From: Hymenobacter sp. DG25B
Lineage (GTDB): Bacteria > Bacteroidota > Bacteroidia > Cytophagales > Hymenobacteraceae
Direction of reading: 5' to 3'
NCBI RefSeq assembly: GCF_000801315.1
Contig: NZ_CP010054.1
Span: 1,488,001 to 1,552,000 of the forward strand
DNA: 64,000 nucleotides
Positions 1-8,773 of the stretch are shown piece by piece. Position numbers and translations under genes: made by a program. Position 1 is the first letter of the stretch. Every line of letters begins with the position of its first letter. The notes below the pieces were generated by a model. That model ran no database searches. It was not told where the DNA came from and saw only the letters and a program-made list of their open reading frames with translations.

Positions 1-401
1 CGGAACGCCGAGCCAATGGCCCGGGAAATCAGGAAAAACAGCGCCCCGGTTTTGTAGCTCCAGAAGCCAAACCGCTGCTCCAGATAAGTGTAGATAGACA
101 CCAGCTGCAGGCGGTAATACAGTGGCATTAGCACCAGCCCAATCACCAGATACCCTACCAGATACCCAAACACCACTGCCATGTAGCTCCAGGACTGCGA
201 CTGCACCATGCCCGGCACCGAAATAAAGGTGACGCCCGACAGCGAGGTGCCAATCATGGCAAAGGCCACCATGTACCACGGCGCGTTGCGGTTGGCAATG
301 AAAAACGACTCGCTGGTGGCTTTGCGGGAGGTGAGCACCGCAATGATGATGAGAACAGTGAAGTAGCCCGCAATCAGGCTCAGAATCAGGGTGGGAGACA
401 T
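1..401 (-). CDS. Sodium:solute symporter (SSS family), N-terminal part only
   Basis: The reverse strand is open from an ATG at 401 to the window edge, giving 133 codons of the N-terminus. It would import an unidentified small solute with Na+ across the inner membrane. The start reads MSPTLILSLIAGYF, a hydrophobic first helix, followed by SRKATSESFFIANRNAPW and GTSLSGVTFISVPG, which match the conserved first and second helices of SSS transporters. Two further helices follow before the sequence is cut. The substrate cannot be told from this fragment. The next gene is divergent, with about 380 bp between. Confidence 0.85.
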   Translation of the reverse strand, partial: MSPTLILSLIAGYFTVLIIIAVLTSRKATSESFFIANRNAPWYMVAFAMIGTSLSGVTFISVPGMVQSQSWSYMAVVFGYLVGYLVIGLVLMPLYYRLQLVSIYTYLEQRFGFWSYKTGALFFLISRAIGSAF

Positions 402-778
402 TCTTGGTGGTTGCGTAATCGTTGTTGGGGAGTGGGCGAGTTGAAAAGGACTGGCCTTACCTGAAAAAAATAGGGGCTAGAAAGTCAAAACTAACCGCTT
501 TCTACTTGCTCATCGCCTTATCAGGCAAAGGTCAGAAAAGAAGCACACAAACCGGCCGACGCTTGGGTACTCATTAGGTCAGGCCAGTGTATTTCTTTTG
601 TAACAAACCGTAGAGCGTGTAACAAGGCATAATGGATAAATTTGAGAAACAGATAGCTTAAATAGTTAAATATTGCCGATAAACCCCCAATTTTAGAACC
701 GAATTGCTAACCTGTCTGAATTGTAATTATAGTTGGTTAGTGCAGCAATTTTACGGTGTGCCATTTATTAAAAACTAC
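402..778. other. Divergent intergenic region, 377 bp
   Basis: This gap lies between the start of the symporter on the minus strand and the start of the T9SS-exported protein on the plus strand, so it should hold promoters for both. It is AT-richer than its surroundings from about 470 on. I see no exact TAnnTTTG box, no strong hairpin and no convincing small ORF. An ATG-like extension of the downstream frame at 704 is possible but would put extra residues before a good signal peptide. Confidence 0.4.
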
Positions 779-2218
779 ATGATCAAACACTTTTACACTC
801 TTTTACTGGCGTTGCTGCCGGCCACAGTATTCGCACAGTCAACGTTTACGCGCCCGGATCGGAGTTTTCTGCATCCTGAGTCAGCTGAAAAAGCAATTGC
901 TCAAACTGCCAAGGCCCGTCCCACGGCTACCAAGCGTGTAGCCCGCATCCGTACGGTATATAATTGGAATACTTCTACCGGGAAGTGGTCTGAAACAGGT
1001 ACGAAATACACGACAACCTATAATAGCGCCGGTCGGCCTGAGAATACCTTAGCCCTCGACTCGGCTACCAGTAAACCAGTTTCCCAGACACAATTAACCT
1101 TTAATACAGCTGGGTATGTGACGAGTTACCTGCTGGAAACCTGGAATGGAAGCAATTGGCAAAATTCCCTGCGCTATACCGCTAGCTATAATGATAATAA
1201 CCTTGAAACCGATTTTCTGCAACAAGTATGGGAGAATGGTGCTTGGGTCAATGACTATCAAGACAAAATTACCTACGATTCTTACGGCAACGTCACGGAG
1301 GAAATATATTATGACAGAACTCTAGCGGTAAATGCTAATTGGCTGCCAACGCATCACGCCAGGTATACCTACACCTATACTAGCGCCGGTGTAATAAGTG
1401 AGAAAGTAGTAGAGGCGGCATCAAACAATGACCCTCTGACACTAAATGGCCGTTACTTGTACACCTTTCCCAGCACTACTTCGAAGTTCTTCTCTAGTTA
1501 TCTTTATCAGCGTTGGGAAAACGGTACCTATGTTGATAATCTAAAATGTGATGGTATCCAGCGAGATTCAAAAAACCGGATTACACAACAAGTATTCTCC
1601 TTTTTGAATAATGGAGTTTGGGAAATTACTTTACGCACGCTCACTACGTATTCCGGGGACTACGGAAGTGAAATTGTCGATCAAGCGCTTAATGGCAATG
1701 TCTGGGTAGATATGAGTCGTATGGTTTCTAGCTATGACAGCTACAATAACCATTTAGGAACCACTTTTGCAGATTGGAAAAACAATATATGGGCTACTAC
1801 AGCGGGCACTAGCTATCAACTCAGCTACACCGATAATGCAGAAATAAAATCCCGTATTTACAAACTGTTTAATGTGGCGGCAAACCAGTTCGTCAATAAA
1901 ACTAAAACTTATTATAAGGACTTCGCAGCCGTGATTTTGGCTGCCAAGAACACACAGCAGCTTAATAAACTGTTGCAATTGGCTCCTAATCCGGCATCAG
2001 ACCAGATAATTTTCAAGCTAGCCGGCCTGCCCATGCACGAGCTACTTACAGTTGAGGTGTTTAACAGTCTGGGCCAATCGATACAGAGCTTCCGCCTATC
2101 GCCCCAGAAAGCAAATCAAGGCCATATACTGGATGTAAGTAACCTGAAGGCCGGCGTATACAGCCTGCGGCTGCTAACTTCGGAAGGTCCCATTACCCAG
2201 CGCTTTGTACGGGAGTAA
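779..2218 (+). CDS. Secreted repeat protein with type IX secretion (Por) C-terminal sorting domain
   Basis: I chose the ATG at 779 because it opens a clean signal peptide (MIKHFYTLLLALLPATVFAQ), whereas an upstream in-frame start at 704 would place 25 mostly polar residues before it. The mature part, about residues 70-390, holds roughly six degenerate repeats of about 45 residues. Each begins with W-(E/N/K)-N-G-x-W and continues with Tyr/Thr-rich strands such as ITYDSYGN, reminiscent of YD/RHS-type strand repeats. The last 80 residues start with LAPNPASD and end in RFVRE, the usual type A sorting domain that directs export and surface anchoring by the T9SS. The ligand and function of the repeats are unknown. 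The gene is less GC-rich than its neighbours. Confidence 0.8.
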   Translation: MIKHFYTLLLALLPATVFAQSTFTRPDRSFLHPESAEKAIAQTAKARPTATKRVARIRTVYNWNTSTGKWSETGTKYTTTYNSAGRPENTLALDSATSKPVSQTQLTFNTAGYVTSYLLETWNGSNWQNSLRYTASYNDNNLETDFLQQVWENGAWVNDYQDKITYDSYGNVTEEIYYDRTLAVNANWLPTHHARYTYTYTSAGVISEKVVEAASNNDPLTLNGRYLYTFPSTTSKFFSSYLYQRWENGTYVDNLKCDGIQRDSKNRITQQVFSFLNNGVWEITLRTLTTYSGDYGSEIVDQALNGNVWVDMSRMVSSYDSYNNHLGTTFADWKNNIWATTAGTSYQLSYTDNAEIKSRIYKLFNVAANQFVNKTKTYYKDFAAVILAAKNTQQLNKLLQLAPNPASDQIIFKLAGLPMHELLTVEVFNSLGQSIQSFRLSPQKANQGHILDVSNLKAGVYSLRLLTSEGPITQRFVRE

Positions 2219-2246
2219 TTCGGGAACATATAACTTGAAAATGGGA

Positions 2247-2272
2247 CAGGCACCTTCTACCGAAGGTGCCTG
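2247..2272. terminator. Hairpin terminator between convergent genes
   Basis: A perfect 11-bp stem (CAGGCACCTTC / GAAGGTGCCTG) with a TACC loop lies just after the stop of the T9SS protein and is followed by TTTCGTT. It sits between two convergent genes and could end transcription from the plus strand. Confidence 0.7.
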
Positions 2273-2283
2273 TTTCGTTATGT

Positions 2284-3303
2284 TTACTCCCACTCATTCC
2301 AGCGCAGCACTTCGCCTACGGCGGGTGCGTGCAGTTCGGCGCGCAGCATACCGCCGGCGGCCACTTCCTGCAGCGTGCGCAGGGGCTCAGAGGCAGGCTC
2401 ATCGCTCAAATCAAAGGTGCCGTAGTGCATGGGCACCACGTGGCCAGCGCGCAGCACGTTGGCGGCTTTAGCGGCTTCGTGCGGGTTCACGTGGCTTAGC
2501 TGCATCATAAAAGCCGGCTTGTAGGCCCCAATGGGCAGGAGGCAGACATCCACGGGGCCAAAGTGCTTTTCGATTTCCTCAAAATGGCCATCAAAAGCAG
2601 TGTCTCCAGTGAAGAAAATCAGCCGCCCATCCGGTGTGCGAATCATAAAGCTGCCCCAGAGCACCTTGTTCATATCCGTGAGGCCGCGGCGGTGCCAGTG
2701 AGCGGCGGGCAGGTAGAAAATTTCCAGTGGCACCTCGGGGCCCAGGTCAAACTGCTGCCACCAGCCGGCTTCCTGCACGCGGAGAGTGGGCACCATTTTC
2801 TGTAGCAGCGGCTGCATACGCAGCGAGGAGAGGACCTGCATCTGCGGATTCTGAGCCGCCAGGAGTTTCACGGATTGCTCGTCGAGATGGTCACGGTGGC
2901 CGTGGCTGAGCAGCAGGTAATCAATGCCGACAATGTCCTCCGGGCGGCAGGGCAGGGGGTGGCGCCGGCGCAGAAACGGGGAATCAAACAGCACCGGGTC
3001 GAAGAGCAGGGTAGTGCCGGCCACGCGCAGCAGGAAGGTGGCGTGGCCCAGCCACACCAGCGCATCATCAGAGGAAGTAAAGCAGTCGGCGCAGGGTACT
3101 ACGGCCGGGGCCCAGGTATCCTGCTTTTTCTCCTCTTTTTGCGGGTTTTCGGTGAGGAGCTTCCAGCGAATAACGTTGCTGAAATCGGGGTTGTAGAGCT
3201 TTTCGCCGTTGGCGAACTGCTGGCCGAAGAGCTTGTTGCCGGGGTAGTTGGGCCTGATGGTGGGCAGCTGCTCGTTGCGCGCGTAGGAAATTCGTTCAGC
3301 CAT
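2284..3303 (-). CDS. MBL-fold metal-dependent hydrolase (UlaG / NAPE-PLD-like)
   Basis: This is a metallo-beta-lactamase-fold hydrolase of about 339 residues. The zinc motif H134-x-H136-x-D138-H139 is visible in SHGHRDHLD, a metal-bridging aspartate in FFTGDTAFDGHF, and a late histidine in PMHYGTFDLSDEP. The Trp-rich AHWHRRGL region and the overall layout resemble the NAPE-PLD/UlaG branch rather than glyoxalases. The substrate is unknown, perhaps a phosphodiester or lactone. I chose the ATG at 3303; the frame extends to a TTG at 3372. No signal peptide is seen, so it is probably cytoplasmic. It is convergent with the upstream-coordinate gene, sharing the hairpin at 2247. Confidence 0.85.
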   Translation of the reverse strand: MAERISYARNEQLPTIRPNYPGNKLFGQQFANGEKLYNPDFSNVIRWKLLTENPQKEEKKQDTWAPAVVPCADCFTSSDDALVWLGHATFLLRVAGTTLLFDPVLFDSPFLRRRHPLPCRPEDIVGIDYLLLSHGHRDHLDEQSVKLLAAQNPQMQVLSSLRMQPLLQKMVPTLRVQEAGWWQQFDLGPEVPLEIFYLPAAHWHRRGLTDMNKVLWGSFMIRTPDGRLIFFTGDTAFDGHFEEIEKHFGPVDVCLLPIGAYKPAFMMQLSHVNPHEAAKAANVLRAGHVVPMHYGTFDLSDEPASEPLRTLQEVAAGGMLRAELHAPAVGEVLRWNEWE

Positions 3304-3423
3304 AAAGAAGTGGCGGGTGTAACTGGAAAAGCCGGCGGCGGGCGCGGGCTTAGAAATATCAGCGTAAAGCAAAGCTCCCTGAAAACCGATTCCAGAGAGC
3401 TTCAGCTGTAATAAAGGAGCAGA

Positions 3424-4023
3424 TTAATAGCCCAGAGGCTGCCCCGATGCCGGGCCGTAGTACATACCATTGCCCGGCGCGGTGCCGGAGGAAACCCGAA
3501 CGCCGCCGGAAATGGAAACATTCTCCGAAATCTGGAAATCGGCCCGCAGATTTACGCCCGAGCCCGGGGTGTTAAAGCCCGCGTAGGGGTTCACCACGGG
3601 CCGGCCACCCACGGTTGGCGTCAGGTCTTTCCAGGCCGTTCCAGTCAGCGACAAGCGCGGTGACACGGCATAGATTCCGCCAGCCTGCACCAGATAATGA
3701 TTGGTGCCTAATAGCCCCGGGCGGGAGCCGCCGTTTTCGGCGGTGGAAGCATACGCTGCCCCCGGCATAGTGCGCAGGTAGGTAACGCCCCCAAACACGG
3801 AAAAACGGGGTGCCAGCCGGTATACCACCGAAGGGCTGAGGTAGGAAGCTGAGCCATAGCGACCCGCAAACATAGCACCGGCCGTGAGGCTATAGGAAGC
3901 CCGCCCGCCCAGCAAACCGGGAACCGGCCGCGTAGCCGTGGCGGCGCCGCTGGTCATTACCTGCGCCGAGGCGGAGCTGGCCAGCAGGCTTAAAGCAGCG
4001 AAAAGAGCACCAAATCGGAACAT
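3424..4023 (-). CDS. Predicted outer-membrane or periplasmic protein, unknown function
   Basis: The ATG at 4023 begins a typical signal peptide (MFRFGALFAALSLLASSASAQ). The mature protein of about 178 residues is rich in Gly, Ser, Ala and Tyr, with alternating patterns such as YSLTAGAMFAGRYGSASY and NVSISGGVRVSS that suggest short beta-strands of a small beta-barrel or porin-like fold. I do not recognise a named family. An extension of the frame to 4065 lacks any signal-peptide logic, so I left it out. It is followed on the same strand by the MBL hydrolase 120 bp downstream, which may be cotranscribed. Confidence 0.65.
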   Translation of the reverse strand: MFRFGALFAALSLLASSASAQVMTSGAATATRPVPGLLGGRASYSLTAGAMFAGRYGSASYLSPSVVYRLAPRFSVFGGVTYLRTMPGAAYASTAENGGSRPGLLGTNHYLVQAGGIYAVSPRLSLTGTAWKDLTPTVGGRPVVNPYAGFNTPGSGVNLRADFQISENVSISGGVRVSSGTAPGNGMYYGPASGQPLGY

Positions 4024-4199
4024 AGAAGACGAGTGGCAAGGTGGAAATCCTATGCTAAGATACACAACATACCCTGCAGGGTTGTAACGGTAGTGGCTGG
4101 GGAAGAATAAAACCGGAAACGCCGCGTGGTGCTGTCGTGCTAATCCGGTATTTTGGACGGCTAATCCACGTTTTTTACTTTTTAACCTTTACCTGTTTT

Positions 4200-4934
4200 A
4201 TGGAAGAATTTGTACCCGAGGAAATCAATGAGCAGCCCCAGCTGATGCTGTCAGCGGAGGAAGCTTCGCAGGTTGTCTCCGGTTATATGCGCCAGGTATA
4301 TACCTGGATGACGGTGGCGCTGGCCCTCACGGGCGGCGTGGCCTTGTTTGTGGGAGCCTCGCCGGCGGTGCAGCAGCTGGTATTTGGCAACCGCCTGGTA
4401 TTTATTGGCCTGCTGCTGCTGGAGCTGGTGGTGGTGGGGTTCCTGTCGCGCAAGGCCTTCGACTGGACGATTACCCAGACGCAGGCGGCGTTTGTGGGCT
4501 ACGCCCTGCTGAATGGTCTTACGCTGGGTGTGGTGTTTATGGTCTATACTGCCGACTCTATTGCCTCCACGTTTTTCGTAACGGCCGGCACGTTTGGCGT
4601 CATGAGCCTCTACGGCTACTTCACCCGCACCGACCTCACGCGTTGGGGCAACCTGCTGCTCATGGGCGTCATTGGGCTCATCATTGCCTCCGTTGTGAAC
4701 ATGTTCTTGCTAAACTCCATGCTCTACACCATCTGCTCCTTCGTAGGGGTGTTGCTCTTCGTTGGGCTCACGGCCTACGACACCCAGAAGCTGAAAATGA
4801 TGGCCTTTATGGGCTATGGCGAAGAGGACACCACCATCAACCAGAAGGCCGCCGTACTGGGTGCCCTGACGCTGTATCTGGACTTCGTGAACCTGTTCCT
4901 GTACATTCTGCGTCTGTTCGGCCGGCGTAAGTAG
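4200..4934 (+). CDS. Bax inhibitor-1 / YccA family membrane protein
   Basis: This inner-membrane protein of 244 residues has seven predicted helices, a length and layout typical of the BI-1/YccA (UPF0005) family. Members act as pH-sensitive Ca2+ leak channels or modulate FtsH proteolysis in other bacteria. Diagnostic segments are SGYMRQVYTWMTVALALTG at the first helix, LLFVGLTAYDTQKLK with the conserved DTQ, and LYLDFVNLFLYILRLFG at the C-terminus. The ATG at 4200 starts an acidic cytoplasmic leader (MEEFVPEE). A longer frame from 4137 is hydrophobic and unlikely. A strong hairpin terminator follows. Confidence 0.92.
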   Translation: MEEFVPEEINEQPQLMLSAEEASQVVSGYMRQVYTWMTVALALTGGVALFVGASPAVQQLVFGNRLVFIGLLLLELVVVGFLSRKAFDWTITQTQAAFVGYALLNGLTLGVVFMVYTADSIASTFFVTAGTFGVMSLYGYFTRTDLTRWGNLLLMGVIGLIIASVVNMFLLNSMLYTICSFVGVLLFVGLTAYDTQKLKMMAFMGYGEEDTTINQKAAVLGALTLYLDFVNLFLYILRLFGRRK

Positions 4935-4952
4935 GCCAAGTTTCAACGCATA

Positions 4953-4988
4953 AAAAAAGCGGCCTCCAATTCCTGGAGGCCGCTTTTT
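4953..4988. terminator. Bidirectional rho-independent terminator
   Basis: The stem is AAGCGGCCTCCA / TGGAGGCCGCTT with a five-base loop and is flanked by A and T runs on both sides. It lies between the BI-1 gene and the convergent M61 peptidase gene and can serve both strands. Confidence 0.9.
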
Positions 4989-5015
4989 CTTTTAAAGCAG
5001 AAGCCGAAAATGAGC

Positions 5016-6851
5016 TTACTTGGCCTTGCTGTCCAGCCAGGCGGCCCGGAATGCCAGCTGCTCGGGCGTGGGCTGCTGGCCGGCTTTTTCCAGTGTTACC
5101 ACTTCCAGCTCGATATCCTCCTGCAGCGTTACCGGCACGGTGCGTACCTGCCCGCGCGAGCGGGCTTCCAGCTGCACTACGTCCCCCGGCTTGTGCTTGC
5201 TCAGCAGCTTGTCAAAGGTCTTCTGATCTTTCAATTCTTTACCGTCCAGCTTGAGGAGCTGGTCGCCGCGGTCGAGGCCGGCGTTGTACAGGGCATCGTT
5301 GCGGAAAGTAGCGGAGCTGATGGTCAGGACTTTGTTGTCAAATCTGAGCCCACTGTTGCCCAGCGTGGCTTGGCCGGCGTGGGCCTTGCGCACCACCATT
5401 CCGGCGGGGGCCAGCAGACTCGTGAAATCGGGGAGAGTATGGCCGGCAATGTGCTGCCGGAAAAACTGTCCGGCAAAGGCCGTATCGTGTGTTACCTCGC
5501 CCAGCACCCGCTGCCAGTCGGCCAGGGTGTAGGGTTTTTCCGGGGCGTAGTCGCGCTGGAGCTTGCCGTGCTGCTGCCACATGGCGCGCATAAAGGCATC
5601 CAGGTCGGTTTTATACTTCTGACGCAGCTCCAGGTCCAGCGCCAAGGCATTGGCCCCGCCGATAATGTAGTAGGAGAGGTAGGTATTGCCGCGGTTGTTG
5701 GGGTCTATGCTGACGGCGGCATCCACAAACGGCGCCTGCTGGCTCATGTGCACCGGCGAGTAAAGCTTAGCCCCGGGCGCATTCAGCATGGCATTCACCA
5801 GGCCGCTCACGGCTATGGCCGCGTACTGATCCGTAGAATACGCTCCGGACCGACGCAGGAGCAGGTCGCCGAAATACTGGGTAAAGCCTTCGGCAAACCA
5901 AAGGTTGCTGCTCATGTTGGCCCGGCTGAAATCAAACGGCTCCAGGTCGCGGGGGCGCAGCCGCTCCACGTTCCAGCTGTGGAAAAACTCGTGCGAAACC
6001 GTGCTCAGGTTACGTAAGGCATCGGCCCCCTTTAAGGAGCGGGAGCTGGTAACGGAGGTGGAGTTGCGGTGCTCCATACCGTCGCCGCTGGCCTGGGGTA
6101 GATAATCGGCCACGAACGTGTAGCGGCCAAAATCATACTTCGGCAGCTCGCCAAATATGGCTGCGGCCTCTTTTACTACCTTTTTGGTCTGCTCGGTGTA
6201 GGCATCCAGCTCGGCGTCGGTGTCGGCGTGCAATACTTTCAGCTCAATGGTCTGGCCCTGTTCCTGCCAGGTGCGCACCTGCTGATTGCCCAGGGAAGTG
6301 GGGCTGTCCATGAGGTACTGCATGTGGGGCGCCGAGTAAGTGTTCGGGGCCGTTTCCGGGCGCAGCTGCGTGGCAATCTGCCAGCCGGCGGGCGCATCAA
6401 ACTTCACTTCCACGGGCCGCTGTTCCTGTCCCTGGGCGTAGGCCAGCGTGGCGGGCATATTCAGGTGGGCGTGCTGGGCATCAATACCGGCATAGGTGCC
6501 ATCGGTCCGGTCGCCGAACAGGGTATAGGTAAAGCGCACCGTGCCATCGTGGCCCGTTACGGCCCAGCCATACGGGTCGGGATGGGAGATGTTGAGGGCT
6601 TTTCCTTTGGAGTCGGTGGCCTGCACGTCATACACGTTCTTGGCAAACTCATGCAGGGCATAGCGGCCGGGCGAGCTGCGGGCCATCCGTACCTGCAGCG
6701 GTCCGGAAGGAATTTCAGAGAAAGTAACGGTTACCTGGGCCTCGTGGTGTACAGCATTGGGAAAAGCCACCTGGTAGCGCACGGGGGCCTGCGCCAGGGC
6801 CGAGAGAGGCAGCGCCAGGGCAAAAAGAAGAGAGGCGGTAGAATGCCGCAT
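5016..6851 (-). CDS. M61 family metallopeptidase with C-terminal PDZ domain
   Basis: This exported peptidase of 611 residues begins at an ATG at 6851 with a signal peptide ending ALAQA. It has an N-terminal beta-domain, then the zinc motif HEFFHSWNV at residues 287-295, as in glycyl aminopeptidases of family M61, and a downstream WFAEGFTQYFGDL segment holding the third metal ligand. About residues 500-590 form a PDZ-like domain (GLDRGDQLLKLDGKEL) that probably positions the C-terminal ends of substrates. It should act in the periplasm. The frame stays open upstream across the spacer into the methyltransferase, but this is caused by a frameshift there and is not a fusion. Confidence 0.93.
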   Translation of the reverse strand: MRHSTASLLFALALPLSALAQAPVRYQVAFPNAVHHEAQVTVTFSEIPSGPLQVRMARSSPGRYALHEFAKNVYDVQATDSKGKALNISHPDPYGWAVTGHDGTVRFTYTLFGDRTDGTYAGIDAQHAHLNMPATLAYAQGQEQRPVEVKFDAPAGWQIATQLRPETAPNTYSAPHMQYLMDSPTSLGNQQVRTWQEQGQTIELKVLHADTDAELDAYTEQTKKVVKEAAAIFGELPKYDFGRYTFVADYLPQASGDGMEHRNSTSVTSSRSLKGADALRNLSTVSHEFFHSWNVERLRPRDLEPFDFSRANMSSNLWFAEGFTQYFGDLLLRRSGAYSTDQYAAIAVSGLVNAMLNAPGAKLYSPVHMSQQAPFVDAAVSIDPNNRGNTYLSYYIIGGANALALDLELRQKYKTDLDAFMRAMWQQHGKLQRDYAPEKPYTLADWQRVLGEVTHDTAFAGQFFRQHIAGHTLPDFTSLLAPAGMVVRKAHAGQATLGNSGLRFDNKVLTISSATFRNDALYNAGLDRGDQLLKLDGKELKDQKTFDKLLSKHKPGDVVQLEARSRGQVRTVPVTLQEDIELEVVTLEKAGQQPTPEQLAFRAAWLDSKAK

Positions 6852-7002
6852 AGGAGGGGGAGGGCTGAGTAATGAAGGAATGCGGCTTGAAAATACACGC
6901 CTTATGTTTAACACGGCGGTATTTATGCTGCGGCCGCCGGGAGAATGGCCAATAAACAGGCAAGTAGGTTCGAGAATAATGGATTTGCGTTGCCGTGGCC
7001 CT

Positions 7003-7649
7003 CTAACCCCTTTCCTGGAAAACCACCGCCTCGGCCATGCCGCCAAACACGGTGTGGCGCGTGGTGGGGAACAGCCCCACCCGCGCCAGCTCCTCCCGGA
7101 TGGGCGGCAGCTCCCGGCCCTGCACTCCGGCCGTGAGTCCAAAAAACCGGTACATGGCCGCCAGCAGCAGCTGTTGCCAGGCGGTGCGCGGGGCGCAAAA
7201 TCGGCCAGCAGCCACGGGGCCCGGGGCTGGCGTACGGCGGCCAGCCGGCTTACAATATGGCGCAGCCGGGCCGCCGGAAATAAATCGAGAAAAAAGAAAG
7301 TAACGATAACGTCGAAAGCCTCCGCGGGCAGCAAAGAGTCCTCGGTGCCCAGGCGGAATTCTACCTGCGGCAGTTGGCCGGGGCAGTCTTGTTGCAATGT
7401 TTGCTCGGCCCGGCGCAGCATGGCCGGTGAAGCCTCTACGTATGAAATTTGTGCGGCGGGCCGCCGTTGCAGCACCTCCCGCAGCACCCCGCCCGAGCCG
7501 CCGCCAATAATGAGCACCCGTGGCGCGCCGGCCGGCAGGCCTGCCAGGGCCATTTGCTGGGCCCGCAGCAGGCTGCGCCCAAACACCAGCCGCGCCAGCG
7601 GATCATAAAAGGCAGCAACCCGGTCGAAGCCGGCATCAGGCAAAGTCAT
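7003..7649 (-). pseudogene. Class I SAM-dependent methyltransferase, frameshifted
   Basis: The ATG at 7649 starts MTLPDAGFDRVAAFYDPLA. SAM-binding motif I is visible as VLIIGGGSGG and motif II as YVEASPAMLRRAE, followed by FDVIVTFFFLDLFP. The frame breaks after WLLADFAP. The expected continuation (TAWQQLLLAAMYRFFG ... GGMAEAVVFQERG) is read in another frame and ends at 7003. Adding one G to the GGGG at 7190-7193 restores a single protein of about 215 residues, a normal length for such enzymes. The substrate is unknown. Whether the break is real or a base-calling error cannot be decided here. It is divergent from the PAP2 gene, with starts only 85 bp apart. Confidence 0.75.
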
Positions 7650-7734
7650 GCGTAAAGATGCGGGGCGCGGCGCAATATCCTTTCCGGCGCGGCTTTCGTT
7701 TGCAACCTGCGCCCTCACCGTCTTTCCCGAGCCT

Positions 7735-8454
7735 ATGACCTCTCATCTTCGCCGCCTGCTGGCGGAAGTCGTGCTGTTCATCACTGAGTTTGCCATTGTG
7801 CTGGCCGTTGGGGTGCTGGGTGTAGCGGGTTTTCTGTTCATCAGCCGGGAAGTGTTTGATCAGGATGCCGCCACCTTTGATGCCGATGCTTTCCGCTGGA
7901 CGCAGCGCCTGTTTGGGGCCGGGCGGCAGCAGTGGGTGGAAGCCATTACATTTCTGGCCTCCCGCAATTTCATTGTAGTGGCGGCCCTTAGTGTTATTGT
8001 GTACTTTCTGGTGGTGCGCAAACACCGCTGGTATACGCTCATGGTGCCGGTGGTGGCTCTGGGCGGCATCACGCTCAACGTGGTGCTAAAAGGTATTTAC
8101 CAGCGCCCCCGGCCGCTGCTGCCGCTCACCTCGGCCTCGGGCCTGAGTTTTCCTAGTGGCCATGCCATGATCAGTGCTTGTTTTTACGGCTTACTTATCT
8201 ACTTGGTATACACGCATGTGCGACGCCATAAAGTCTGGCGCTGGGTGCTCATTGTCGCGCTAGCGCTGCTTATTCTGCTGATTGGCATTACCCGCGTATA
8301 CCTGCGGGTGCACTATGCCACTGATGTAATGGCGGGCATTCTGGCCGGCATTTCCTGGCTGCTGATTGCCATTCCGCTGTTGCGACGCTTAGAAGGAGTG
8401 ATAAAAAAACGCTTCCGCAACGATCCGCAATTAGCTGAAAAACAGGCCTTGTAG
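7735..8454 (+). CDS. PAP2 superfamily phosphatase, membrane-bound (copy 1)
   Basis: This 239-residue inner-membrane protein carries the three PAP2 signatures: KGIYQRPRP (Lys at about residue 119), PSGHAM (His at about 143) and TRVYLRVHYATDV with the catalytic His and Asp. About six transmembrane helices are visible. Members dephosphorylate lipid phosphates such as phosphatidate, undecaprenyl pyrophosphate or phosphatidylglycerophosphate, and the exact substrate is not predictable. The ATG at 7735 is chosen because upstream codons overlap the divergent methyltransferase start. A second PAP2 gene lies just beyond the tRNA gene, suggesting an old duplication. Confidence 0.9.
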   Translation: MTSHLRRLLAEVVLFITEFAIVLAVGVLGVAGFLFISREVFDQDAATFDADAFRWTQRLFGAGRQQWVEAITFLASRNFIVVAALSVIVYFLVVRKHRWYTLMVPVVALGGITLNVVLKGIYQRPRPLLPLTSASGLSFPSGHAMISACFYGLLIYLVYTHVRRHKVWRWVLIVALALLILLIGITRVYLRVHYATDVMAGILAGISWLLIAIPLLRRLEGVIKKRFRNDPQLAEKQAL

Positions 8455-8495
8455 CCTGATTTCGCAATTTATTTCGGAAAAATGTTGCGCCCGGC

Positions 8496-8527
8496 TTGAC
8501 ACAAGTTCAATTCAGCGTGTATCTTTG
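8496..8527 (+). promoter_or_regulatory. Bacteroidota-type promoter for tRNA-Leu
   Basis: A TTG at 8496-8498 is followed 21 bases later by TATCTTTG at 8520-8527, matching the Bacteroidota -33 (TTG) and -7 (TAnnTTTG) elements. The mature tRNA begins 50 bp downstream. Confidence 0.8.
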
Positions 8528-8576
8528 CAGCGTCAAAAACACCTCCACACGGGAGTTTAAGCTTTTGACCTACGAT

Positions 8577-8661
8577 GCGCTTGTGGCGAAATTGGTAGAC
8601 GCGCTGTCTTCAGGCGGCAGTTCCGAAAGGTGTGAGAGTTCGAGTCTCTCCGAGCGCACCA
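8577..8661 (+). tRNA. tRNA-Leu (anticodon CAG), CCA encoded
   Basis: The 85-base sequence folds as a class II tRNA. The acceptor stem is GCGCTTG / CGAGCGC, the D-loop region has GGTAGACGC, the anticodon stem is CTGTC / GGCAG around the loop TTCAGGC (anticodon CAG), and a variable arm and GTTCGAGTC T-loop follow. ACCA is encoded at the 3' end. It reads CTG leucine codons, which are abundant in the genes of this window. Confidence 0.96.
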
Positions 8662-8662
8662 C

Positions 8663-8695
8663 AAAAGCCGGTTCCTTTGGGAGCCGGCTTTTTTT
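8663..8695 (+). terminator. Rho-independent terminator of tRNA-Leu
   Basis: The stem AAAAGCCGGTTCC / GGAGCCGGCTTTT around TTTG is followed by a run of T directly after the CCA end. Confidence 0.9.
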
Positions 8696-8773
8696 GTTTT
8701 TCAGGCTTTTGCATCTTGGGTCCGTTTGCCAACGAAGACTGCCGGTTTGCGTTTGGCCAAGAAACGGAAGCCC

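Noticed and set aside
704..778. Upstream start for the T9SS-exported protein
   Set aside because: It would put 25 residues before a well-formed signal peptide.
5010..6017. Long plus-strand ORF antisense to the M61 peptidase
   Set aside because: It mirrors the codon bias of the real gene on the other strand and shows no domain.
5016..7718. A 900-codon open frame joining methyltransferase and M61 peptidase
   Set aside because: The join exists only because of a missing base at 7190-7193; the peptidase has its own ATG, signal peptide and normal length.
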